This document shows positions 42,861 through 48,779 of a DNA stretch of 48,779 nt, one piece after another; within the stretch, counting starts at the first letter, position 1; each line of letters starts with the position of its first letter. The stretch is from positions 1 to 48,779 of the forward strand of contig JARLIQ010000019.1 in assembly GCA_031291645.1 (NCBI GenBank), read 5' to 3'. The stretch comes from Caulobacteraceae bacterium. Lineage in GTDB: Bacteria; Pseudomonadota; Alphaproteobacteria; Caulobacterales; Caulobacteraceae. Under the pieces are notes generated by a model. That model saw nothing but the letters and a program-made list of their open reading frames with translations. It made no database searches and was not told where the DNA came from. The translations under genes and the position numbers were made by a program.

Positions 42861-43928
42861 CTATGCCGGAGGGGCGGCGGGGCGAACGTCCAGAACCCCC
42901 TCGATGGCCTCCATGACATGATCTGCCGTCAAGCGGCGCATGCCGGATATCGGATCGGGAACGCCGGTGGCCGGCAGGATGGCGCGAATGCGCGGCGACA
43001 GGGATTCATGCGGCATGGCGTCGCCGAACAGGCCGAAAGCCGGAATTCCGAGCGCGGCGGCCACGTTCAGCGGGCCGCTGTCATTTCCCACGAATAGGTC
43101 ACTTTCGGCCAGCAACCCCATGGTCTCGGAGAACGGGACGTGTGTGCGACTGAGGTCAACAATCTGCGCCGGCGCGCTGGGCAGATGCTTGAGCACCTCG
43201 TGAATCTGCGACGCATGATGCGGCCCGCCGTGCAGAAATATGCCGCCTCCCCAACGCGCCGTCAGCGCCCTGGCGAGTTCGGCGAATTGGGTCGCCGGCC
43301 AACGCCGCGCCTCTTCGTTGCCAGTAGCGCCCAACGCGATCCACGGACGGGGCATGCCGGAAAATCGGCTGCGGACGGTCGCGCGAGCGCGTTCCCCGAC
43401 CCGGAGCGTAGGGGTCGCGTCGGAGAGGCAAATTCCGTTGCGGCCCAGAAAAATTCTGCAGTGGGGGATCGGCCCCCCGCCGACGACGCGATCGCCATCG
43501 TAGAGCGGCCGGCCGCGGTTCAGAAACAGTCTCTGACCTGGCGCGCCGAAGCCATATCGCTCGGGAATGCCGGCCAGGGCGCTCGCGAGAGCCAATACTG
43601 GACGACGATTGAGAATATAGATGCGTTGAAAGCGCCCGCGCCGCAACGCGCCTGTCAGGTCAAGGATGGCGCCCACGTACTCCCGGCCCTGCTTGCGCTC
43701 GAACGCGACAACCGCGCCAACGGCAGGCTCCTCAGCGAACAAGCTCGCCGCCTGTGTGCTGGGCAGGGCAAACAAGGTAACGGGCTTGGCGTGGCGCCGC
43801 GAAATGGCTTGAATGGCGGGCGCATGCCAGACCAGATCGCCGATGCCTGGGTGACCGACGAGTACGGCAATGGCCGATCCGCGAATCGGCGCTTCTCCGG
43901 ATGCATTGGCTGTCTCGACTGCGGCCAA
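42861..43928 (-). CDS. Glycosyltransferase family 9 (heptosyltransferase-like)
   Basis: A 355-residue GT-B enzyme of the ADP-heptose:LPS heptosyltransferase family. VGHPGIGDLVWHAPAIQAIS is the N-terminal glycine-rich motif; WIALGATGNEEARRWPATQF and DLFVGNDSGPLNVAAALGIP followed by FGLFG are the donor-site motifs. The donor and acceptor cannot be read from sequence. GC content is visibly lower than in the clp genes, and the upstream region is AT-rich, which suggests a later acquisition into the clp cluster. Confidence 0.83.
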   Translation of the reverse strand: MAAVETANASGEAPIRGSAIAVLVGHPGIGDLVWHAPAIQAISRRHAKPVTLFALPSTQAASLFAEEPAVGAVVAFERKQGREYVGAILDLTGALRRGRFQRIYILNRRPVLALASALAGIPERYGFGAPGQRLFLNRGRPLYDGDRVVGGGPIPHCRIFLGRNGICLSDATPTLRVGERARATVRSRFSGMPRPWIALGATGNEEARRWPATQFAELARALTARWGGGIFLHGGPHHASQIHEVLKHLPSAPAQIVDLSRTHVPFSETMGLLAESDLFVGNDSGPLNVAAALGIPAFGLFGDAMPHESLSPRIRAILPATGVPDPISGMRRLTADHVMEAIEGVLDVRPAAPPA

Positions 43929-44237
43929 CTTCAGCCTCCGGATGCACAGACCTCTTTTCCCAAGGTTTTCCGAGAAAATAGGCAGAAGAACGACGAATGA
44001 TACAACAGGAATATGGTATATTGCAAACGCAATACCTCATATGACAATTTAGCGGTCTCCATAGCGGCCCCCTAGTCGAGGGGCGTGACGACGTCTTCGG
44101 CGAGGGCACAAAGGCGCGGCGGGTCAGTTGGCTTGGCGCAAGCCATCCGCAACGTAGAGGTTATCCCGCGCCAGCGTACCCGCGATCACCGAGCCACCGG
44201 GCTCGTTCCTTACGCGTCCAATTGAACGCACGATGCG
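43929..44237. other. AT-rich intergenic region with candidate promoter for the GT9 gene
   Basis: This 309-base gap holds no gene that I accept. On the minus strand TTGCAA (44026-44021) and TATCAT (44002-43997) are 18 bases apart. An imperfect inverted repeat (ATTGC-AAAC-GCAAT, flanked by GGTAT and ATACC) overlaps the -35. The right part (44053-44237) shows nothing recognisable. Confidence 0.35.
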
Positions 44238-44786
44238 CTAAGGCCGCGCGCTCCAGGGCCTGGTGACCCCGATGGTCGACAAGGATGCGTCCTCGTCGAT
44301 GGCCTTCAGCACGCCACCGGAGATCTCGTCGTGGGTGAGCCAGCGCGCACCCTCGCCTTCCAGCACGAACCCCAGCACCACCTGGCGATAGAGACAGGAG
44401 GGCGCGCCCTCGACCGTGCGGGCGGCCCGGGCCAGGACGTCGGGCTGGGACTGATCGGCGGCGGCGCTGCCCAGCACGTGGAAGAAGCGCCCGGGCGAGC
44501 CCGGCGCGCCGACGCGCGGGGCCACGACGCTCGACGGTCCCGGCGTGTGGAACCAGCCGATGGCGAGGGCGATCGGCCCCTCCCCGTCCCGCGCGCGGTC
44601 CAGGGTCGAGCCGAAGGCGTCGGCGTCATTGTAGTTGCAGTCATAGCCGACGAGCCCCGGCTCGCGCCGCACGAAGGCGCTGGCGCGCCTGGCGACCAGG
44701 CTGACCCGCCAACCGCGCGCCACCAGGGACCGCACGGCGGGCGCCAGCATGCCGGAGCCGCCAACCACCAGGGCGTGGCCGGCCAT
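44238..44786 (-). CDS. Rossmann-fold short-chain-dehydrogenase-like protein
   Basis: A 182-residue protein starting MAGHALVVGGSGMLAPAVRS: the GGSGML is a dinucleotide-binding loop. Middle helices and strands follow the short-chain fold, but the Tyr-x3-Lys catalytic pair of classical SDRs is absent and the protein is short, so it may only bind nucleotide. ATG 44786 lies eight bases after clpP on the same strand, so it is likely cotranscribed. Confidence 0.68.
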   Translation of the reverse strand: MAGHALVVGGSGMLAPAVRSLVARGWRVSLVARRASAFVRREPGLVGYDCNYNDADAFGSTLDRARDGEGPIALAIGWFHTPGPSSVVAPRVGAPGSPGRFFHVLGSAAADQSQPDVLARAARTVEGAPSCLYRQVVLGFVLEGEGARWLTHDEISGGVLKAIDEDASLSTIGVTRPWSARP

Positions 44787-44794
44787 GGCCAACC

Positions 44795-45421
44795 TCAGGC
44801 GCTGGCTTCGGCCTCGTCGCGGCTCGCGACGACGTGGTCGACGATGCCCCAGGCCTTGGCTTCGTCGGCGCTCATGAAGTGGTCGCGGTCGAGGGTCGTT
44901 TCGACCTCTTCATAGGTGCGGCCGCAGTGCTTGGCGTAGAGCTCGTTCAGCCGGCGCTTGGTGGCGATGATGTCCTCGGCGTGGCGCTCGATGTCCGAGG
45001 CCTGGCCGCGGAAGCCGCCCGACGGCTGGTGCAGCATGATCCGCGCGTTCGGCAGAGCGATGCGCTTGCCCGCCTCGCCGGCCATCAGGAGGAACGAGCC
45101 CATCGAGGCCGCCATGCCCATGCAGAAGGTCGAAACCGGGCTGCGGATGTATTGCATGGTGTCGTAGATCGCGAGCCCCGAGCTCACCACCCCGCCCGGC
45201 GAGTTGATGTAGAGGTCGATCTGCTTCTTGGGGTTCTCGGCTTCGAGGAACAAAAGCTGGGCGCAGATCAGGGCCGAGACCCCGTCGTCGATCGGACCGT
45301 TCAGGAAGATGACCCGCTCGCGCAGCAGCCGCGAGAAGATGTCGAACGCGCGCTCGCCGCGGCTCGACTGCTCGACCACCATCGGGACCAGGTTCATCGT
45401 CGTACGGTAGGGATCGCTCAT
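44795..45421 (-). CDS. clpP: ClpP, proteolytic subunit of Clp protease
   Basis: A 208-residue serine protease forming the tetradecameric degradation chamber used by ClpX and ClpA. Ser106 (GMAASMGSF), His131 (MLHQPSGG) and Asp180 (DRDHFMS) form the triad. A short N-terminal propeptide is present before [15 protein letters not shown]. It lies downstream of tig, and a promoter-like pair sits in the gap. Confidence 0.96.
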   Translation of the reverse strand: MSDPYRTTMNLVPMVVEQSSRGERAFDIFSRLLRERVIFLNGPIDDGVSALICAQLLFLEAENPKKQIDLYINSPGGVVSSGLAIYDTMQYIRSPVSTFCMGMAASMGSFLLMAGEAGKRIALPNARIMLHQPSGGFRGQASDIERHAEDIIATKRRLNELYAKHCGRTYEEVETTLDRDHFMSADEAKAWGIVDHVVASRDEAEASA

Positions 45422-45474
45422 GGGCGCCTTTCTGGGGTGTGACGGCGCAACGGGCGCGCCGCCATGCTCAGCCT

Positions 45475-45503
45475 GATATCGCGTGCCGCCCGCCCCCTTG
45501 CAA
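45475..45503 (-). promoter_or_regulatory. Putative promoter of clpP
   Basis: TTGCAA (45503-45498) and GATATC (45480-45475) on the minus strand are 17 bases apart. A 6-bp hairpin (45500-45505 with 45510-45515) overlaps the -35 and may attenuate read-through from tig. Confidence 0.35.
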
Positions 45504-45535
45504 GGCGAGCCTTGCGGGACAGGCGGTCGCGGGCG

Positions 45536-46900
45536 TCAGTCGCCGTAGCCTTCGGGCAGTTCGTCGTCCTTCAGGAGTTCGTCCTTGGAGACTTCCTTGT
45601 CGGTGATCTCGGCAAGGCTGAACAGCAGGTCGACGACCTTGTCCTCATAGAGCGGCGCGCGCAGCTGGGCCTGGGCGTTGGGGTTCTGCCGAAGCAGGTC
45701 GAACACCTGCTGCTCCTGGCCGCGGTAGCGCATGGCCTCGGCCCGCATGGCCTGGGCCAGCTCCTCGTCGGAGACCGTGACGCCGCGGGCGCGGCCGATC
45801 TCGGCCAGCACCAGACCCAGGCGCACGCGGCGCTCGGCGATCTTGCGGTATTCGGCCTTGAGCTGGTCGTCGGTCTTGCCTTCGTCCTCGGGCGGCAGGC
45901 CGCCGCGTTGCTTGTCGGCCTCGACCTGCTGCCAAATCATGGCGAACTCGGCCTCGACCATGCGGGGCGGCAGTTCGAACTCGTGGCCCTTGTCCAGGGC
46001 GTCCAGCAGGGCGCGCTTGAGCTTGAAGCGCGAGGTCGAGCCGAACTCGCGCTCGAGCTGGCCGCGGAGTGCGGTCTTCAGCGCCTCCAGGTCGTCAAGG
46101 CCGAGCCGCTTGGCGAACTCGTCGTCGAGGGCGGCCTCGACCGGCGCCTTGACTTCCTTGACCTCGACGTCGAACTCGGCCGGCTTACCCTTCAGGGTGT
46201 CGACCTGGTACTCGTCCGGGAAGGTCACCTGCACGGTCACCTTGGCGCCGGGCTTGGCGCCGATCAGCTGTTCCTCGAAACCCGGGATGAACTGCCCCGA
46301 GCCGATCACCAGCTGGGCGTCCGTGGCCGAGCCGCCCTCGAACGCCTCGCCGTCGATCTTGCCGACGAAGTCGATCACCACCAGGTCGCCGTCCTTGGCC
46401 TTCACGGTCTTGCCGGTGCGCGGCTCGTAGGTGCGGTTCTGCTTGGCCAGTTCGGCCAGGGCCTCGTCGACCTCGGCGTCGGCCGGGGTGTGGACCGGGC
46501 GCTCCAGCTTCAAGCTCGCCGGGTCGACCGGGGTGAAGTCCGGCATCACCTCGACGGCCATCTCGTAGGCCAGGTCGGCCTTGCCGGCGAGCACCTTGTC
46601 CATGTCGGATTCGGGCTTCAGGTCGGGCTGGGAGGCCACGCGTAGATTATTGTCGTCCAGCACCTTCTGGCTGGTTTCCGACAGGGTCTGCTCGATCACC
46701 TCGCCCATCAGGGACTTGCCGTAGAGCCGGCGGACGTGGGCCTGCGGCACCTTGCCGGGGCGGAATCCCTTGATGTTGAGTTGGGGCGCGATCTCGGCGA
46801 TCCGCGCGTCGAGCCGCTTGCCAAGCTCGGTCGCCGGCACTTTCACGCCATAGACACGGCTAAGGCCTTCACCTGATTTTTCAACGATCTGCATCGACAT
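45536..46900 (-). CDS. tig: Trigger factor
   Basis: A 454-residue ribosome-associated chaperone and prolyl isomerase. The N-terminal ribosome-binding signature is GFRPGKVPQ, the FKBP domain spans about 155-250 ([16 protein letters not shown]), and the helical C-terminal arms follow. The start [18 protein letters not shown] has GGAA six bases upstream. It ends the cluster tig-clpP-clpX-lon-hup, typical of proteobacteria. Confidence 0.95.
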   Translation of the reverse strand: MSMQIVEKSGEGLSRVYGVKVPATELGKRLDARIAEIAPQLNIKGFRPGKVPQAHVRRLYGKSLMGEVIEQTLSETSQKVLDDNNLRVASQPDLKPESDMDKVLAGKADLAYEMAVEVMPDFTPVDPASLKLERPVHTPADAEVDEALAELAKQNRTYEPRTGKTVKAKDGDLVVIDFVGKIDGEAFEGGSATDAQLVIGSGQFIPGFEEQLIGAKPGAKVTVQVTFPDEYQVDTLKGKPAEFDVEVKEVKAPVEAALDDEFAKRLGLDDLEALKTALRGQLEREFGSTSRFKLKRALLDALDKGHEFELPPRMVEAEFAMIWQQVEADKQRGGLPPEDEGKTDDQLKAEYRKIAERRVRLGLVLAEIGRARGVTVSDEELAQAMRAEAMRYRGQEQQVFDLLRQNPNAQAQLRAPLYEDKVVDLLFSLAEITDKEVSKDELLKDDELPEGYGD

Positions 46901-46965
46901 CTTGAGTTCCGGGCGCGACCCTTGTCAGGTCTGCGCGATTATGGCCCTTGGGCTGAAACGTAAGG

Positions 46966-46987
46966 CGCCGCCGGACGGGCGGCGGCG
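46966..46987 (-). terminator. Hairpin downstream of the former tRNA-Leu
   Basis: CGCCGCC/GGCGGCG (46966-46972 with 46981-46987) lies leftward of the tRNA-Leu 3' fragment and, on the minus strand, is followed by TTACGTTT. It was probably the tRNA terminator and now separates the element from tig. Confidence 0.4.
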
Positions 46988-47055
46988 CGGATCGGCGCCT
47001 TTATGTCACGAGCCCACGCGCCGTCCAAGCCCTAAGGCCCCGCGGCGAACAGGCA

Positions 47056-47117
47056 TGGTGCGGATGAGAGGACTCGAACCTCCACGCCTTTCGGCGCTGG
47101 AACCTAAATCCAGTGCG
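47056..47117 (-). other. Displaced 3' fragment of tRNA-Leu (TAG), probable attL
   Basis: On the minus strand, 62 bases match a tRNA-Leu from the end of the D-stem through the anticodon loop (TTTAGGT), variable arm (CGCCGAAAGGCG), T-arm and CATCCGC-A-CCA. The 5' part of a tRNA (GCGGATG, D-loop) is absent; at 47118 the sequence turns into element DNA. This is the usual scar of integration into a tRNA gene. Confidence 0.8.
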
Positions 47118-47239
47118 ACTCACAGTCACGTTCAAATTATCGCCGTTTTTCCAAGGGCTTGATGAGTCAGTCCTTTCCACTTGGTTTGGACACACCGTGG
47201 ACACGTTGGTCACAGCCTTAGCCACGAAAGGCGCTTACG

Positions 47240-48541
47240 ATGACGACCCACACTATGTTCGATGGCCGCCTCCAGATTTACCGCCGGGCGGACCATGGAC
47301 CCTGGCAAGCCGCCGCCCGCGTCGGCGGACAACGATTCCGCCAAACAACCGGCGAAACGGCGCTGGACCGAGCCAAGGACGTTGCCGAGGAATGGTATCT
47401 GGACCTGCGCGGCAAACTCCGCACCGGGCGCCTTCAGCCGGTGGCGCCCAAGGAAAAAACCTTCAACGACGCAGCGCAGGCCTACCTGCGCGAGGTCCGC
47501 GTCCTGGCCGCCTCAGTCCGTAGTCCGGCCTACATCAAGATGCTGGAAATGCGGATGAACGCCCACGTCCTGCCCTTCTTCAAGGACAAGCCCCTCTCCG
47601 CCATCAACAAGGGGCTGGTGCAGCGCTACCGGGTTCAGCGCGCTGAGGCGACGATCGCCAAGACCACCGTCCGGGGTGCCGACGGCGCCTCGGACACCCC
47701 CGGCAAGCCGCCGGCCCGCAGCACCATGCTTCAGGAGATCGTCATCATCCGCCAGGTGCTCAAGCACGCCGAGGGGCTCGGCTGGATTCCCTACGTCCCC
47801 AACCTCTCGACGCCCTACATGAGCCAGGGCAAGCGCGGCCGGCGGGCGTGGTTCTCCCATGACGAATACAAACAGCTCTATCAGGCCACCCGCCGCCGGA
47901 TCACCCAGGGCAAGCGACGGGGCTGGAAAGGCCGCTACGAGGATTTGCACGACTTCGTGCTCATCATGGCCAACACCGGCCTGCGCCCCGACGAGGCGTG
48001 GAACCTGGAATTCCGTGATGTCCATATCGAGGACGACTACGCCACTAAGGACACGATCCTTGTGATCGACGTGCGCGGGAAGACCGGCGTCGGCTACTGT
48101 AAGAGTATGCCAAACGCCGTCCATCCCTTCCGAACCCTGCGCGAGCGCCGCGAGCAGCAGCTCAAGGACGAAGGCAAGTCGGCCGAGCAGATCGAACGCC
48201 TGTTGCCGCTGTCAAAGGTGTTCCCGGACTACAGCCGCGACCTGTTCAACAAAATCCTCGCGGAAGAAAATCTGAAATTTGACCGCGATGGCCAGCGCCG
48301 CACGGCCTACAGCCTGCGGCACACCTACATCTCCATGCGCCTGATGGAGGGCGCCAATATCCACCAGATCGCCAACAACTGCCGCACCAGCGTTCAGATG
48401 ATCGAGCAGTTCTACGCCGCCCACATCAAGGACCGGCTCGACGCCTCGGCGATCAATGTCATGCGGCCGAAGGCGGCGCGGAAAGCGGCGCGCAAGAGCG
48501 CGGCGCCCAAAGACGAGAGCGCGCCGCAGGCGCACCACTGA
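47240..48541 (+). CDS. Tyrosine recombinase (integrase)
   Basis: A 433-residue site-specific recombinase. The N-terminal arm-binding and SAM-like core-binding domains span about 1-190, and the catalytic domain about 205-400. Catalytic residues: Arg249 (NTGLRPDE), Lys281 (RGKTG), Arg360 and His361 (SLRHTY) and nucleophile Tyr392 (QMIEQFYAAH). The His of the usual H-x-x-R box is Tyr357, and the H/W position reads CRTS, as in a subgroup of island integrases. A basic tail ends the protein. Position beside the tRNA fragment supports its role in integrating the element. Confidence 0.9.
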   Translation: MTTHTMFDGRLQIYRRADHGPWQAAARVGGQRFRQTTGETALDRAKDVAEEWYLDLRGKLRTGRLQPVAPKEKTFNDAAQAYLREVRVLAASVRSPAYIKMLEMRMNAHVLPFFKDKPLSAINKGLVQRYRVQRAEATIAKTTVRGADGASDTPGKPPARSTMLQEIVIIRQVLKHAEGLGWIPYVPNLSTPYMSQGKRGRRAWFSHDEYKQLYQATRRRITQGKRRGWKGRYEDLHDFVLIMANTGLRPDEAWNLEFRDVHIEDDYATKDTILVIDVRGKTGVGYCKSMPNAVHPFRTLRERREQQLKDEGKSAEQIERLLPLSKVFPDYSRDLFNKILAEENLKFDRDGQRRTAYSLRHTYISMRLMEGANIHQIANNCRTSVQMIEQFYAAHIKDRLDASAINVMRPKAARKAARKSAAPKDESAPQAHH

Positions 48542-48543
48542 CC

Positions 48544-48571
48544 TTGTTGTCGGCGGTCAGCCCGATATACA
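48544..48571 (+). promoter_or_regulatory. Putative promoter of the element-borne tRNA-Leu
   Basis: TTGTTG (48544-48549) and TATACA (48566-48571) are 16 bases apart; the expected transcript start is about five bases before the tRNA. Confidence 0.4.
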
Positions 48572-48582
48572 CGTGCCTCATT

Positions 48583-48667
48583 GCGGGCGTGGCGGAATTG
48601 GTAGACGCACTCGGTTTAGGTCCGAACGCTTTACGGCATGGGGGTTCGAGTCCCTCCGCCCGCACCA
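48583..48667 (+). tRNA. tRNA-Leu (TAG), element-borne, slightly degenerate
   Basis: An 85-nt tRNA with encoded CCA. The acceptor GCGGGCG/CGCCCGC is perfect, the anticodon loop TTTAGGT gives TAG, and the T-arm GGGGGTTCGAGTCCCTC is good. The anticodon stem has a C-A mismatch at its base, and the variable arm (CGCTTTACGGCA) pairs poorly compared with the CGCC-GAAA-GGCG arm of the broken host gene. It lies on the opposite strand to the host fragment and differs from it, so it is cargo or an independent tRNA, not attR. Confidence 0.85.
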
Positions 48668-48678
48668 GGCTTCGCGAC

Positions 48679-48763
48679 GCCGAACGGCGGCGCTAGATCG
48701 CGCCGAACGGCGCACCAAAAGAACGAGCCGAACGGCGAGTATCCTCAACAAGCCCGAACGGGC
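48679..48763 (+). repeat. Array of four GAAC-loop hairpin repeats after tRNA-Leu
   Basis: GCCGAACGGCG occurs three times (48679-48689, 48702-48712, 48727-48737) and a longer GCCCGAACGGGC once (48752-48763). The starts are spaced 23, 25 and 25 bases. Each unit folds into a short stem with a GAAC loop; the last has a 6-bp stem (GAGCCC/GGGCTC, 48750-48765). Spacers are unrelated in sequence. Confidence 0.65.
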
Positions 48764-48779
48764 TCTCTAAGCCTCGACC

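Larger units (their letters stand above)
47056..48779. mobile_element. Left end of a tRNA-Leu-integrated genomic island (continues past the window)
   Basis: The tRNA 3' fragment at the left boundary, an integrase gene 122 bases inside it and an element-borne tRNA-Leu define the end of an integrative element. The other boundary, expected to carry the restored host tRNA-Leu(TAG), is not in the window. Confidence 0.7.

Noticed and set aside
48583-48667. Plus-strand tRNA-Leu as the attR of the element
   Set aside because: It is inverted relative to the 47056 fragment and differs in acceptor, anticodon stem and variable arm, so the two are not direct att repeats.
48679-48763. Hairpin repeats as a CRISPR array
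   Set aside because: Repeats are only 11-12 bases, spacers about 12-14 bases, and no cas genes are visible.

Overview
The window is a GC-rich stretch of an alphaproteobacterial chromosome, most likely from the family Caulobacteraceae (Caulobacter or Phenylobacterium type). Four things support this: a cicA-like gene lies between clpP and clpX; a 14-gene-type nuo operon runs on into birA, coaX and rnj; promoters resemble the Caulobacter housekeeping consensus; and there is a large TonB-dependent receptor. This placement is inferred from gene content and order, not from a database search.

Layout. Positions 1-2490 are a lower-GC accessory segment with a truncated reading frame, a hypothetical protein, a zinc-ribbon protein and an Xre-type regulator that has a promoter overlapping a large inverted repeat. 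From 2492 to 8691 come a DUF2235 hydrolase and, on the other strand, the run mce, DUF1467, lolC, lolD, HAD hydrolase, FixL-like haem-PAS kinase. From 8804 to 10584 a plus-strand module holds a membrane protein, a winged-helix regulator and a second UppS-like prenyltransferase, with near-identical 15-bp palindromes at the two ends. A TonB-dependent receptor follows. From 33479 down to 13365 one long minus-strand transcription unit encodes respiratory complex I (nuoA to nuoN) and then BirA, CoaX and RNase J. This nuo operon is unusual. nuoF is tandemly duplicated, two small membrane proteins sit between nuoE and nuoF, a TM2-domain protein sits between the second nuoF and nuoG, and the nuoI-nuoJ junction is filled with four consecutive perfect hairpins.

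From 33689 to 37475 there are tRNA-Asp, an O-acetylhomoserine sulfhydrylase, a glycosyltransferase, a cupin, tRNA-Val and HU. From 37620 to 46900 lies the protein quality-control cluster lon, clpX, clpP and tig. Between clpX and clpP it contains cicA, a small conserved protein, a family-9 glycosyltransferase and a Rossmann-fold protein.

The right end (47056-48779) is the left end of an integrated element. It has a 62-nt displaced 3' fragment of tRNA-Leu(TAG), a tyrosine recombinase, a complete but slightly degenerate tRNA-Leu(TAG) on the opposite strand with its own promoter-like sequence, and a regularly spaced array of GAAC-loop hairpins that reaches to within 16 bases of the window edge.

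The strongest candidates for new biology are the divergent second NuoF, the structured nuoI-nuoJ intercistronic RNA, the tRNA-Leu-carrying element with its hairpin array, and the operator-linked UppS module.
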